DNA from: Pseudomonas sichuanensis
Lineage (GTDB): Bacteria; Pseudomonadota; Gammaproteobacteria; Pseudomonadales; Pseudomonadaceae
Length of the DNA: 64,000 bases
Assembly (NCBI RefSeq): GCF_003231305.1
Contig: NZ_QKVM01000015.1
Span: 1 to 64,000 of the forward strand
Direction of reading: 5' to 3'
Positions 49,713-59,393 of the stretch are shown here, one piece after another. The translations under genes were made by a program, and so were the position numbers. The notes under the pieces are model-generated. The model saw only the letters and a program-made list of their open reading frames with translations. It ran no database searches and was not told the DNA's origin. Positions within the stretch are counted from its first letter, which is position 1. Each line of letters starts with the position of its first letter.

Positions 49713-51089
49713 TTGAAACGCACCATGAAAACCGCACTGGCCTTGTCCATCGGCGCCTTCAGCGCCTTGGCCCAGGCCGAACCGATGAGCCAGGACTTCG
49801 TCCCCACCACGCTCAAATCCAGCAGCGAACAAGCCGAGGCCAAGGGCTTCATCGATGGCCAGAGCCTGTCCGGCAGTACCCGCAACTGGTATGCCCACGA
49901 ACGCGCCACCCGCGCGCCACTGTGGAAGTACTACAAGAGCGACGGTACTCGCAAACCCACCCACAGCCGCGACAACTGGGTGCAGGGCACCATCCTCAAC
50001 TACAGCTCTGGCTTCACCGAGGGCACCGTGGGCTTCGCCGTCGAAGCCGCCGCCTACAACGCCGTTGCGCTGGAGCGCGGCCGTGCCGCCGTGGCCGGCC
50101 CCAACAACCGCACGCTCACCCACAGCGACGGCGACGTGATCGGCCAATGGAGCAAGATGGGCCTGGGCAACGTCAAGGCGCGGGTGTCCAACACCACCCT
50201 CACCGTCGGCCGCCAGTCGGTCGACACCCCAATGATCGCCTACATCGGCAACCGTGCGCTGCCGTCGAGCTTCCAGGGTGCCTTCCTGCACAGTGCCGAA
50301 TTCGACAACCTGTCGTTCGACCTGGGGACCTTCGACCGCGTCTCGCCACGTACCGAGCAGAGCCTGAGCAAGTTCCGCAGCGAATACGGCAATGGCGTGG
50401 AAACCGACCGCGCCAGCACCGCCGGTATCAACTACCAGCCGCTGAAAAGCCTGAGCACCAGCCTGTACGCGACCAAGGTCGACGACTTCTGGAACCAGTA
50501 CTACTTCGGCGCCAACCATGTGCTGGGCGACAGCGCAGTGCTGAGCCTGACTACCGGCTTGAACTACTACAAGACCGTAGACGCCGGCAGCAAGAAGATG
50601 GGCGAGATCGACAACGACACCTACAGCCTGTCGTTCGGCCTGACCCATCAGGCCCACACCCTGAGCGCGTCGTGGCAGCAGGTGAATGGCAACGAGTACT
50701 TCGACTACCTGCATGAAACCAACGGCATCTACCTGGCCAACTCGCTGCTGTCGGACTTCAACGGCCCCAACGAGAAATCGCTGCAGATCAGCTATGTGCT
50801 GAACATGGCGCCCTACGGTGTGCCGGGCCTCAAGTTCAACCTGTACAACGCCCGCGGCTGGGGCATCGACGGCACCCACTACAAGGGTAACGTCTACGAC
50901 GTGAAAGGCCTGGACGGCGAAACCCACTACGAGTGGGGCTTCGGCACCAGCTATGCGGTGCAGAGCGGCCCGCTGAAAGACACCAGCATCCGTGCCACCT
51001 ACACCGCCCACCGCGCCAGCAAGGCCCAGGGCGATGGCAGCCTCGACGAGTTCCGCCTGGTCACCACCATTCCATTCAACATCCTCTGA
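49713..51089 (+). CDS. opdP: OprD-family outer-membrane porin (OpdP-like)
   Basis: A substrate-specific 18-strand porin of the OprD family, about 458 residues, ending in a phenylalanine-containing terminal strand (FRLVTTIPFNIL). The signal peptide ends at about ALAQAEP. Typical family segments are TLKSSSEQAEAKGFIDGQSLSGSTRNWYAHE and GTVGFAVEAAAYN. In P. aeruginosa the porin at the same place in the dpp operon, OpdP, takes up glycine-glutamate dipeptides. I chose TTG 49713 because it sits eight bases after GGGAG; the ATG at 49725 is the alternative. It lies between the second and third binding proteins. Confidence 0.92.
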   Translation: MKRTMKTALALSIGAFSALAQAEPMSQDFVPTTLKSSSEQAEAKGFIDGQSLSGSTRNWYAHERATRAPLWKYYKSDGTRKPTHSRDNWVQGTILNYSSGFTEGTVGFAVEAAAYNAVALERGRAAVAGPNNRTLTHSDGDVIGQWSKMGLGNVKARVSNTTLTVGRQSVDTPMIAYIGNRALPSSFQGAFLHSAEFDNLSFDLGTFDRVSPRTEQSLSKFRSEYGNGVETDRASTAGINYQPLKSLSTSLYATKVDDFWNQYYFGANHVLGDSAVLSLTTGLNYYKTVDAGSKKMGEIDNDTYSLSFGLTHQAHTLSASWQQVNGNEYFDYLHETNGIYLANSLLSDFNGPNEKSLQISYVLNMAPYGVPGLKFNLYNARGWGIDGTHYKGNVYDVKGLDGETHYEWGFGTSYAVQSGPLKDTSIRATYTAHRASKAQGDGSLDEFRLVTTIPFNIL

Positions 51090-51160
51090 CCGCTGGCGCC
51101 ACGGCCCGACTCCCCACGGGCCGTGGCGGCTACGCTGGAATAGCACTGCAGGGAGGTTTC

Positions 51161-52756
51161 ATGAAATCGTTACCGCTACGCGCTGCCCTGGCAGCGGTCA
51201 TCCTGGGCGCTGCATCCACGGTTGCGGCCAAGCCGCTGGTGGTGTGCACCGAGGCCAGCCCCGAGGGCTTCGACATTGTCCAGTACACCACCGCCGTCAC
51301 CGCCGACGCCTCGGCCGAGACCGTCTTCAATCGCCTGGTCGACTTCAAACCAGGCACCACGGATATCCAGCCGGCCCTGGCCACCCACTGGGACATCAGC
51401 CCGGACGGCCTGGTCTACACCTTCCACCTGCGTGAAGGCGTGAAGTTCCACAGCACCGATTACTTCACCCCCACCCGCGACTTCAACGCCGACGACGTGC
51501 TGTGGAGCCTGAACCGCCAGCTCAGGCCAGACCACCCGTGGCACGACAAGAGCAGCGTCGGCTACCCCTATTTCGAGAGCATGGCCTTCAAGGACCTGCT
51601 CAAATCGGTGGAGAAGACCGACGAGCACACCGTGGTGATCACCCTGACCCGCCCGGAAGCACCCTTCCTGCATGACCTGGGCATGGCCTTCACCTCGATC
51701 TACTCCGCCGAATACGGCGACCAGTTGCTCAAGGCCGGCAAAACCGCCGAGCTCAACAGCAAGCCCATCGGCACCGGCCCGTTCGTCTTTCAGCGCTACA
51801 ACAAGGACGCCCAGGTCCGCTACAAGCCCAACCCGGACTACTTCCGTGGCAAGCCACCGGCCGACGCCCTGATCTTCGCCATCGCCACCGACAGCAATGT
51901 GCGCCTGCAAAAACTGCGTGCCAACGAGTGCCAGGTGGCGCTGTACCCCAAGCCTGACGACGTGTCCTCGATCAAGGCCGACCCGAAACTCAAGGTCGCC
52001 GAGATCGAAGCGCTGGTCACCGGCTACATCGCGATGAACACCGAGCACAAGTACCTGAGCGACGTTCGCGTGCGCAGGGCGATCAACATGGCCTTCGACC
52101 GCCAGACCCATGTCGACCAGTTGTTCGGCAAGGGCAACGCGATGGTAGGGGTCAACCCGTATCCACCGACCATGCTCGGCTACAACAGTGCCAACCAGAA
52201 CCCGCCCCACGATCTGGACAAGGCCCGCGCCCTGCTCAAGGAAGCCGGCGTACCGGAAGGCACCGTGATCACCCTGTTCACCCGCAATGGTGGTGGCGCG
52301 ACCAACCCCAACCCACGCCTGTCTGCGGAAATGCTGCAGGCCGACCTGGCCAAGGTCGGTATCAAGCTCGATATTCGCGTGATGGAATGGGCCGAAATGT
52401 TGCGCCGAGCCAAGAACGGCGAGGCCGACCTCGTGTCGACCGGCTGGGCCGGTGACAACGGCGACCCGGACAACTTCCTCAGCCCGCTGCTCAGCTGCGA
52501 TGCGGCAAAATCCGGCGAGAACTATGCGCGCTGGTGCAACCCCAAGTTCCAGCAGTTGATCACCCGCGCCCGTGAAGCCATCGACAACGACGAACGCGCC
52601 AAGCTCTATAGCGAAGCGCTGGCGGTGTACGATGAGGACCAACCGTGGATCAGCATGGCCCACCCGAAGATGTTCACTGCGATGCGCGAGAACGTCGAGG
52701 GCTACGTGATCAACCCACTGACCAACAATAACTTCGCCACCACCAAGGTGAAGTAG
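51161..52756 (+). CDS. dppA3: Dipeptide ABC transporter substrate-binding protein (third copy)
   Basis: A 531-residue periplasmic peptide-binding protein, more divergent from the first two (VVCTEASPEGFDIVQYTTAVTADASAETVFNRLVDF) but sharing the SBP_bac_5 fold and the C-terminal GWAGDNGDPDNFLSPLLSCDAAKSGENYARWCNPKF. This copy is nearest E. coli DppA and is directly upstream of dppBCDF. The signal peptide ends near TVAAKPLVV. The ATG at 51161 follows a strong GGGAGG. An exact CA motif, AACAACAA, lies at 52757-52764 right after the stop. Confidence 0.92.
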   Translation: MKSLPLRAALAAVILGAASTVAAKPLVVCTEASPEGFDIVQYTTAVTADASAETVFNRLVDFKPGTTDIQPALATHWDISPDGLVYTFHLREGVKFHSTDYFTPTRDFNADDVLWSLNRQLRPDHPWHDKSSVGYPYFESMAFKDLLKSVEKTDEHTVVITLTRPEAPFLHDLGMAFTSIYSAEYGDQLLKAGKTAELNSKPIGTGPFVFQRYNKDAQVRYKPNPDYFRGKPPADALIFAIATDSNVRLQKLRANECQVALYPKPDDVSSIKADPKLKVAEIEALVTGYIAMNTEHKYLSDVRVRRAINMAFDRQTHVDQLFGKGNAMVGVNPYPPTMLGYNSANQNPPHDLDKARALLKEAGVPEGTVITLFTRNGGGATNPNPRLSAEMLQADLAKVGIKLDIRVMEWAEMLRRAKNGEADLVSTGWAGDNGDPDNFLSPLLSCDAAKSGENYARWCNPKFQQLITRAREAIDNDERAKLYSEALAVYDEDQPWISMAHPKMFTAMRENVEGYVINPLTNNNFATTKVK

Positions 52757-52830
52757 AACAACAACGACCGCCGGCAATCTGCAAGGCAGCCGGCGGCTGT
52801 GCCCTTAGTGGCTGATGAGGTACCCCAAAC

Positions 52831-53841
52831 ATGTTGAGTTTCATTGCCCGGCGTCTGGGCCTGCTGATCCCGACCTTCTTCGGTATCACCCTGCTGACCT
52901 TCGCGCTCATACGCCTGATCCCCGGCGACCCTGTCGAAGTGATGATGGGCGAACGCAGGGTCGACCCCGAAATGCACGCCCAGGCCATGGAGCGCCTGGG
53001 CCTGAACAAACCCCTCCCGGTGCAGTACCTGGACTACGTCGGCAAGCTTGCCCAGGGCGATCTCGGTGAGTCACTACGCACCCGCGAAAGCGTCTGGCAC
53101 GAGTTCACCACGCTGTTCCCGGCGACCCTCGAACTGGCCTTTGCCGCCCTGCTGTTCGCCGGCATCATCGGCCTGCTGGCCGGGGTGATCGCCGCGCTCA
53201 AGCGCGGCTCGCTGTTCGACCACGGCGTCATGGGCATCTCGCTGGCCGGCTACTCCATGCCGATCTTCTGGTGGGGCCTGATTCTCATCATGTTCTTCTC
53301 CGTGAGCCTGGGCTGGACGCCCGTCTCCGGGCGCATCGACCTGCTTTACGACATCGAGCCGAAGACCGGCTTCATGCTCATCGACACCCTGCTCAGCGAC
53401 GAAGAAGGGTCGTTCAAGGACGCGCTGATGCACCTGATCCTGCCGGCCATCGTGCTGGGCACCATCCCGCTGGCGGTAATCGCCCGCATGACCCGCTCGT
53501 CGATGCTCGAAGTGTTGCGCGAGGACTACATCCGCACCGCCCGCGCCAAAGGCCTGTCGCCCGCCCGCGTGGTGTTCATCCACGGCCTGCGCAACGCCCT
53601 GATCCCGGTGCTGACCGTGTTCGGCCTGCAGGTCGGCACGCTGCTGGCCGGCGCCGTGCTCACCGAAACCATCTTCTCCTGGCCGGGCATCGGCAAATGG
53701 CTGATCGAAGCCATCGGCGCCCGTGACTACCCTGTGGTGCAGAACGGCATTCTGCTGATCGCCTGCCTGGTGATCCTGGTCAACTTCGTCGTGGACATCC
53801 TCTACGGCCTGGTCAACCCACGCATCCGCCATCAGCGCTGA
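52831..53841 (+). CDS. dppB: Dipeptide ABC transporter permease DppB
   Basis: Inner-membrane permease of the dipeptide importer, 336 residues with six transmembrane segments. The N-terminal signature MLSFIARRLGLLIPTFFGITLLTFALIRLIPGDP is typical for DppB. The EAA loop that contacts the ATPases is visible in LREDYIRTARAKGLSPARVVFIHGLRNALIPVLTV. It precedes dppC by 10 bases. It contains no binding domain and must work with DppC and the three binding proteins encoded upstream. Confidence 0.96.
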   Translation: MLSFIARRLGLLIPTFFGITLLTFALIRLIPGDPVEVMMGERRVDPEMHAQAMERLGLNKPLPVQYLDYVGKLAQGDLGESLRTRESVWHEFTTLFPATLELAFAALLFAGIIGLLAGVIAALKRGSLFDHGVMGISLAGYSMPIFWWGLILIMFFSVSLGWTPVSGRIDLLYDIEPKTGFMLIDTLLSDEEGSFKDALMHLILPAIVLGTIPLAVIARMTRSSMLEVLREDYIRTARAKGLSPARVVFIHGLRNALIPVLTVFGLQVGTLLAGAVLTETIFSWPGIGKWLIEAIGARDYPVVQNGILLIACLVILVNFVVDILYGLVNPRIRHQR

Positions 53842-53851
53842 GGACTTCGTC

Positions 53852-54778
53852 ATGACCAGCCCGATTCCAAAATCCGTCACCCCGCCAGCCGCGGTTGACC
53901 AAAGTTTGCTCTACCCCTCGCCCTACAAGGAGTTCTGGCAGGCCTTCTCGCGCAACAAAGGCGCGGTGGCCGGCCTAGCCTTCATGACCCTGGTGGTGTT
54001 CTGCGCACTGTTCGCCCCCTGGGTGGCACCGCACAACCCCAGCGAGCAGTACCGCGACTTCCTGCTCACGCCACCGGTGTGGCTCGAAGGCGGCACCTGG
54101 CAGTTCATCCTCGGCACCGACGAACTGGGCCGCGACCTGCTTTCGCGGCTTATCCAGGGCGCACGCCTGTCGCTGCTGATCGGCCTGTCGTCGGTGGTGA
54201 TGTCGCTGATCCCCGGCATCCTGATGGGCCTGTTGGCCGGGTTCTTCCCGCAGATCCTCGGCCCGTCGATCATGCGCCTGATGGACGTCATGCTCGCCCT
54301 GCCCTCGCTGCTGCTGGCCGTGGCCATCGTCGCCATCCTCGGCCCAGGCCTGATCAACACGGTGATCGCCATCGCCATCGTCTCGCTGCCTTCCTACGTG
54401 CGCCTGACCCGCGCCGCGGTGATGGGCGAGCTGAACCGTGACTACGTGACCGCCGCACGCCTGGCCGGCGCCAGCTTGCCACGGCTGATGTTCGTCACCG
54501 TGCTGCCCAACTGCATGGCGCCGCTGATCGTGCAGGCCACCTTGAGTTTCTCCTCGGCGATCCTCGACGCCGCCGCCCTGGGCTTCCTCGGCCTTGGCGT
54601 GCAGCCGCCCACCCCCGAGTGGGGCACCATGCTGGCCTCGGCGCGCGACTACATCGAGCGCGCCTGGTGGGTGGTGAGCCTGCCTGGCCTGACCATCCTG
54701 CTCAGTGTCCTGGCCATCAACCTGATGGGCGACGGCCTGCGCGATGCGCTGGACCCGAAACTCAAGAACGCCGCCTGA
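53852..54778 (+). CDS. dppC: Dipeptide ABC transporter permease DppC
   Basis: Second permease of the dipeptide importer, 308 residues. The cytoplasmic N-terminus ([25 protein letters not shown]) with the FWQ motif precedes six membrane segments, and HPFGTDELG-like [22 protein letters not shown] marks the family. The EAA loop is [33 protein letters not shown]. It is 10 bases from both dppB and dppD. Confidence 0.96.
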   Translation: MTSPIPKSVTPPAAVDQSLLYPSPYKEFWQAFSRNKGAVAGLAFMTLVVFCALFAPWVAPHNPSEQYRDFLLTPPVWLEGGTWQFILGTDELGRDLLSRLIQGARLSLLIGLSSVVMSLIPGILMGLLAGFFPQILGPSIMRLMDVMLALPSLLLAVAIVAILGPGLINTVIAIAIVSLPSYVRLTRAAVMGELNRDYVTAARLAGASLPRLMFVTVLPNCMAPLIVQATLSFSSAILDAAALGFLGLGVQPPTPEWGTMLASARDYIERAWWVVSLPGLTILLSVLAINLMGDGLRDALDPKLKNAA

Positions 54779-54788
54779 GGAGAACGCC

Positions 54789-55757
54789 ATGTCACTGTTG
54801 CAGATCAACAACCTGAACGTGCGCTTCGGCGACGCCAATGCGGTACCGGTGGTGGACGGTCTCGACCTGAAGGTGGACGCCGGCGAGATCCTCGCCATCG
54901 TCGGCGAGTCCGGCTCCGGCAAATCGGTCACCATGATGGCCCTGATGGGGCTGATCGACGCCCCCGGGCGCATCACCGCCGATGCCCTCACCTTCGACGG
55001 CACCGACATGCTCAAGCTCAGCGGCCGGCAACGGCGCAAGGTGGTGGGCAAGGACATCGCCATGGTCTTCCAGGACCCGATGACCGCGCTCAACCCCAGT
55101 TACACCGTGGGCTACCAGATCGAGGAAGTGCTGCGCCAACACCTCGGGCTCAAGGGCAAGGCCGCCCGCCAGCGTGCCCTGGAGTTGCTGAAAAAAGTCG
55201 AGATCCCGGGCGCCGAAAGCCGTCTGGACGCCTACCCGCACCAACTGTCCGGTGGCATGAGCCAACGGGTGGCGATCGCCATGGCCATCGCCGGTGAACC
55301 CAAGCTGCTGATCGCCGACGAACCGACCACCGCGCTGGATGTGACCATCCAGGCGCAGATCATGGAGCTGCTGGTCAACCTGCAGAAAGAGCGCAACATG
55401 GCGCTCATCCTGATCACCCACGACCTGGCCGTGGTCGCCGAGACCGCCAAACGCGTGTGTGTGATGTATGCAGGCCAGGCCGTCGAGGTCGGCCAGGTGC
55501 CGGAACTGTTCGACATCCCCGCCCACCCTTACAGCGAAGCGCTGCTGGCGGCCATCCCCGAGCACAGCATCGGTGCCGAACGCCTGGCCACCTTGCCCGG
55601 CATCGTCCCCGGCCGCTACGACCGCCCGCAGGGTTGCCTGCTGTCGCCGCGCTGCCCTTACGTGCAGGACAACTGCCGCCGCCAACGCCCCGCCCTCGAC
55701 CCACAGGCCCATAGCCTGGTGCGTTGCTTCTACCCGCTCAACCAGGAGGTGGCGTGA
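54789..55757 (+). CDS. dppD: Dipeptide ABC transporter ATP-binding protein DppD
   Basis: One of the two ATPases of the importer, 322 residues. It has Walker A ([18 protein letters not shown]), signature [16 protein letters not shown], Walker B ([14 protein letters not shown]) and an OppD-type C-terminal extension with a cluster of four cysteines that binds an iron-sulfur cluster in some homologues ([18 protein letters not shown]). I chose the ATG at 54789 after AGGAG. It overlaps dppF by one base. Confidence 0.96.
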   Translation: MSLLQINNLNVRFGDANAVPVVDGLDLKVDAGEILAIVGESGSGKSVTMMALMGLIDAPGRITADALTFDGTDMLKLSGRQRRKVVGKDIAMVFQDPMTALNPSYTVGYQIEEVLRQHLGLKGKAARQRALELLKKVEIPGAESRLDAYPHQLSGGMSQRVAIAMAIAGEPKLLIADEPTTALDVTIQAQIMELLVNLQKERNMALILITHDLAVVAETAKRVCVMYAGQAVEVGQVPELFDIPAHPYSEALLAAIPEHSIGAERLATLPGIVPGRYDRPQGCLLSPRCPYVQDNCRRQRPALDPQAHSLVRCFYPLNQEVA

Positions 55758-56725
55758 TGGCCGTCGTTCTTTCAGCCCGTGAGCTGACCCGTCATTACGA
55801 AGTGTCCCGCGGCCTGTTCAAGGGCCATGCCCTGGTGCGCGCGCTGAACGGCGTATCGTTCGAACTGGAGGCTGGCAAGACCCTGGCCGTGGTCGGCGAA
55901 TCGGGTTGCGGCAAGTCGACCCTGGCCCGTGCCTTGACCTTGATCGAGGAGCCGTCGTCCGGCTCGCTGCAGATCGCCGGCACCGAGGTCAACGGCGCCG
56001 GCAAGGCCGAGCGCAAGCAACTGCGCCGCGATGTGCAGATGGTGTTCCAGAGCCCCTACGCCTCGCTCAACCCGCGGCAGAAGATCGGCGACCAGTTGGC
56101 CGAGCCACTGCTGATCAACACCTCGCTGAGCAAGGCCGAGCGCCGCGAAAAAGTGCAGAAGATGATGGAGCAGGTGGGCCTGCGCCCCGAGCACTACCAG
56201 CGCTACCCGCACATGTTTTCCGGTGGCCAGCGCCAGCGCATCGCCCTGGCCCGGGCGATGATGCTGCAGCCCAAGGTGCTGGTGGCGGATGAGCCGACCT
56301 CGGCGCTCGACGTGTCGATCCAGGCCCAGGTGCTGAACCTGTTCATGGATTTGCAGAAGGAGTTCAACACCGCCTACGTGTTCATCTCCCACAACCTGGC
56401 GGTGGTGCGCCATGTGGCTGATCAGGTGCTGGTGATGTACCTGGGCCGGCCGGCGGAGATGGGGCCGAAGGAGGATATCTACGAAAAGCCCCTGCATCCG
56501 TACACCCAGGCACTGTTGTCGGCGACACCGGCGATCCATCCGGACCCGCTGAAGCCGAAGATCCGCATCGCCGGTGAACTGCCCAACCCGCTGAATCCGC
56601 CGGATGGCTGCGCGTTCCACAAGCGTTGCCCGTATGCCACCGAGCGTTGCGCCAAGGAGGTGCCGGCGCTGCGGCAGGTGGGTACAAGACAGGTGGCCTG
56701 CCACTACGCCGAGCAGTTCCTTTAA
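55757..56725 (+). CDS. dppF: Dipeptide ABC transporter ATP-binding protein DppF
   Basis: Second ATPase of the importer, 322 residues, with Walker A (VGESGCGKSTLARALTLI), signature FSGGQRQRIALARAMM and Walker B (VLVADEPTSALDVS). The C-terminal tail has the OppF cysteines (CAFHKRCPYATERC, VACH). The ATG at 55757 follows AGGAGGTGGCG and overlaps the dppD stop (TGATG). It ends the operon, and a REP pair followed by T6 serves as its probable terminator. Confidence 0.96.
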   Translation: MAVVLSARELTRHYEVSRGLFKGHALVRALNGVSFELEAGKTLAVVGESGCGKSTLARALTLIEEPSSGSLQIAGTEVNGAGKAERKQLRRDVQMVFQSPYASLNPRQKIGDQLAEPLLINTSLSKAERREKVQKMMEQVGLRPEHYQRYPHMFSGGQRQRIALARAMMLQPKVLVADEPTSALDVSIQAQVLNLFMDLQKEFNTAYVFISHNLAVVRHVADQVLVMYLGRPAEMGPKEDIYEKPLHPYTQALLSATPAIHPDPLKPKIRIAGELPNPLNPPDGCAFHKRCPYATERCAKEVPALRQVGTRQVACHYAEQFL

Positions 56726-56730
56726 ACCTT

Positions 56731-56800
56731 ATCGCGGGGCAAGCCCGCTCCCACGAGTTTGCACAGGCCTCGTGGGAGCGGGCTTGCCCCGCGATTTTTT
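56731..56800. repeat. REP pair with T-tract, probable dpp operon terminator
   Basis: Two inverted copies of the main REP element (56731-56795) with a 17-base spacer, six bases after the dppF stop. The second arm runs directly into TTTTTT (56795-56800), so on the plus strand the pair has the form of a rho-independent terminator. Confidence 0.85.
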
Positions 56801-56874
56801 CAATGCATGAAGAACCAGATCAGGATGATCACCGGAATCGGCACGCCAATCATCCACAGCAGTATCGAGCGCAT
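56800..56874 (-). CDS. 24-residue membrane peptide
   Basis: A short open frame encoding MRSILLWMIGVPIPVIILIWFFMH in parts: one basic residue, then an almost continuous hydrophobic helix with Pro-Ile-Pro in the middle and an aromatic end. A perfect ribosome site (GAGGAG) lies seven bases before the ATG. I recall similar tiny proteins with GIPIP-type cores in proteobacteria, but cannot name this one. It lies alone between the dpp REP pair and the AraC-type regulator. It probably inserts into the inner membrane; its function is unknown. Confidence 0.65.
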   Translation of the reverse strand: MRSILLWMIGVPIPVIILIWFFMH

Positions 56875-57080
56875 GATGCTTCTCCTCGTTCGTGGTCTAC
56901 CAAGGTCCGTGCAGCGCCCGTGCCAGTTGTGTCAAAAAATGACAGCCATATGAAACAAGGCCTTAGCTGTTAAGCCGCTTTGATTCGCCGTGCAAAATGC
57001 CGGATCACCGCTTGGCCCCGAAGGCGTTCTGCAATGCCTGGCCTTGTCACCCGCAAGCGGGCCAATGCACTATCACTTCC

Positions 57081-57890
57081 ATGACCTCTAACACCCTCCC
57101 CGACGGCCCCGGGCAAACCCCGCTCACCGCCGACACCGTCATGCGCTACCACCTGTGCTGGAAGCATCGCGACCTGGACGGGGTGATGGCGCTGTACCAC
57201 CCGGATATCCAGTACCACGACTTCTTCCAGAACCGCGTACTCGGCCATGACGAGCTGCGCGACTACGTGCGCGCCTGCCTGCCCCATGAGGCCGGCGAGG
57301 ACATCGTCCACAGCGACCGCATCCGCGTCGACGGCTGCACCGCGTTCATCCAGTACCAGGTCACCGTGCAGGGTGGCGAAGGGTTGGTGGCGTTCCAGTC
57401 CAGCGAGGCGATCACGGTCAAGGACGGGTTGATCTGGCGGATCAACGAATACGCAACGCTGGTGCGCCAGCACGCCAAGGGCCGCCAGGCAAGCGGCCCG
57501 CGCCCGGCCACCAGCCGCCTGGGCCTGTCGCCGCGCCAGCTGTCGACCATGGCCCAGGATCTGGAGCACTACTTCAATCACCAGCGCCCCTACCTGGACC
57601 CCGAGCTTGATCTGCAACAAGTGGCTGACGAAAGCGGCTACAGCCGCAACCAGATTTCCTACCTGCTCAACCAGGTGCTGGGCCAGAGCTTCTACCGCTA
57701 CGTCAACCAGGCGCGCCTGCAGCACCTGATGGCCAGCCTCGACGACGGCAGTGTCAAAGCGCCCATCGACGAGTTGGCGTTCAATGCCGGTTTCAACTCG
57801 CTGTCGGCCTTCTACAAATGCTTCCGCGAGCACACCGGCCTGTCGCCCAAGGCCTATCTCAAGCAAATTTCCCTGCGTGCACGCACGTAA
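57081..57890 (+). CDS. NTF2-like domain fused to AraC-type regulator
   Basis: A 269-residue transcription factor with an uncommon sensor. Residues about 20-130 look like an NTF2/SnoaL-like fold (MRYHLCWKHRDLDGVMALYHPDIQYHDFFQNRVLGHDELRDYV...), often a small-molecule pocket. Residues about 155-265 form the AraC HTH pair (LDLQQVADESGYSRNQISYLLNQVLGQSFYRYVNQARLQHL and IDELAFNAGFNSLSAFYKCFREHTGLSPKAY). I chose the ATG at 57081. It precedes the FAD oxidase, cupin and binding-protein genes in the same direction, so it probably controls them in response to their substrate. Confidence 0.85.
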   Translation: MTSNTLPDGPGQTPLTADTVMRYHLCWKHRDLDGVMALYHPDIQYHDFFQNRVLGHDELRDYVRACLPHEAGEDIVHSDRIRVDGCTAFIQYQVTVQGGEGLVAFQSSEAITVKDGLIWRINEYATLVRQHAKGRQASGPRPATSRLGLSPRQLSTMAQDLEHYFNHQRPYLDPELDLQQVADESGYSRNQISYLLNQVLGQSFYRYVNQARLQHLMASLDDGSVKAPIDELAFNAGFNSLSAFYKCFREHTGLSPKAYLKQISLRART

Positions 57891-57954
57891 GACAGCCCTC
57901 CCCGCCCTTCACTAGCATCGGCCACAGACCCAACCGGATGTGGAGCCCGACCCG

Positions 57955-59361
57955 ATGCAACCCCTGCGCACGATCAGCCTGTGGATGGACCAGCTCGACG
58001 AGCCGCTGTGCGCACGCCCGGCACTGCGCGAAGACCTGGACCTCGATGTGTGCATCATCGGCGCCGGCTACACCGGGCTGTGGACCGCCTACTACCTCAA
58101 GCGCCAGGCGCCGCAGCTGAACATCGCGGTGATCGAGGCCAACATCGCCGGTTTCGGTGCCTCCGGGCGCAACGGCGGCTGGCTGATGGGCAACCTGCTG
58201 GGCGAAGACCGCCTGCTGGCCAGCCTGTCACCGCAACAGCGCCGCGCCAGCATCGACCTGCTGCACGGCGTCCCCGACGAAGTGCACAGCGTGCTGCAGC
58301 GCGAAGGCATCGACTGCGACTACCGCAAAGGCGGCGTGCTCTACTGTGCGGCCCGCTACCCGGAGCAGGAACGCAGCCTGCGCGCCTGGCTGGACGACCT
58401 GTATCGCCAGGGCATGACCGAGGACGACTACCACTGGCTGCGCCCCGAGCAGCTGGATGCGCAGTTGCGCATCAGCAACCCCTACGGCGCGATCTTCAGC
58501 CCGCACACCGCGACCATCCAGCCGGCCAAGCTGGTGCGCGGGCTGGCCCGAGCCGTGGAAAACCTGGGTGTAGCCATCTACGAAAACACCCCGGCCATCG
58601 ACTGGCAAACCGGCGAGGTGCGCACACCCTTGGCGCGCATCCGCAGCCACTGGGTCGTGCCGGCAGTGGAGGGCTATGCCGCCAGCCTGCCGCCGCTGGG
58701 GCGCCATCAGTTGCCGGTGCAGAGCCTGCTGGTGGCCACCGAGCCGCTGCCGGAATCGACCTGGGAGCAGATCGGCCTGAGCCAGGGGCAGGCTTTCAGC
58801 GAAAACAGCCGCCAGGTCACCTACGGCCAGCGCAGCGCCGATAACCGCCTGGTGTTCGGCGCCCGCGGTGGCTACCGCTTCGGCGGCCGGCTACGCGAAG
58901 ACTTCACCCTCACCGACAGCGAAGTCGAACTGCGTCGCTACCTGTTCGGCGAGCTGTTCCCGCAACTCAAGCACGTGCGCATCACCCATTCCTGGGGCGG
59001 CAACCTGGGCATGGCCCGGCGCTTCAGGCCGCACATGCTGTGCGACCGCCAGCGTGGCATCGCCCTGTCGGGCGGCTACGGCGGCGAAGGCGTCGGTGCC
59101 ACCAACCTCGGCGGGCGCACCCTGGCGGCGCTGATTCTCGGCCAGCACAACGCCCTCACCGCCCAGCCCTGGGTACACGACAACCGCCCGCTGGCCAGCC
59201 TGGCCAGCTGGCCGCCCGAGCCATGCCGCTGGCTCGGCTACAACGCGATCATCCAGAGTTTCGTCCACGAGGACCGGACCCTCGCCAGCCCGGCCAGCGC
59301 CCCCTGGCGGCGGCGCCTGGCCAGTGGGCTGGCCGACTTCATGGAAGGCTTCATGCACTGA
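57955..59361 (+). CDS. FAD-dependent oxidoreductase of the DAO family (PuuB/OrdL-like)
   Basis: A 468-residue flavoenzyme of the DadA/glycine-oxidase superfamily, closest in motif to gamma-glutamylputrescine oxidase. The dinucleotide fold is at DVCIIGAGYTGLWTAYYL, and the PuuB-type signature GFGASGRNGGWLMGNLL covers FAD attachment. The C-terminus has SGGYGGEGVGATNLGGRTLA for the second flavin contact. With a polyamine-type binding protein and a cupin downstream, oxidation of an amine or gamma-glutamyl amine is likely, though the exact substrate is unknown. I chose the ATG at 57955, with GGAG seven bases before. Confidence 0.87.
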   Translation: MQPLRTISLWMDQLDEPLCARPALREDLDLDVCIIGAGYTGLWTAYYLKRQAPQLNIAVIEANIAGFGASGRNGGWLMGNLLGEDRLLASLSPQQRRASIDLLHGVPDEVHSVLQREGIDCDYRKGGVLYCAARYPEQERSLRAWLDDLYRQGMTEDDYHWLRPEQLDAQLRISNPYGAIFSPHTATIQPAKLVRGLARAVENLGVAIYENTPAIDWQTGEVRTPLARIRSHWVVPAVEGYAASLPPLGRHQLPVQSLLVATEPLPESTWEQIGLSQGQAFSENSRQVTYGQRSADNRLVFGARGGYRFGGRLREDFTLTDSEVELRRYLFGELFPQLKHVRITHSWGGNLGMARRFRPHMLCDRQRGIALSGGYGGEGVGATNLGGRTLAALILGQHNALTAQPWVHDNRPLASLASWPPEPCRWLGYNAIIQSFVHEDRTLASPASAPWRRRLASGLADFMEGFMH

Positions 59362-59393
59362 CTTCCCCTCCACCACAACAGGATCCACCGGTC

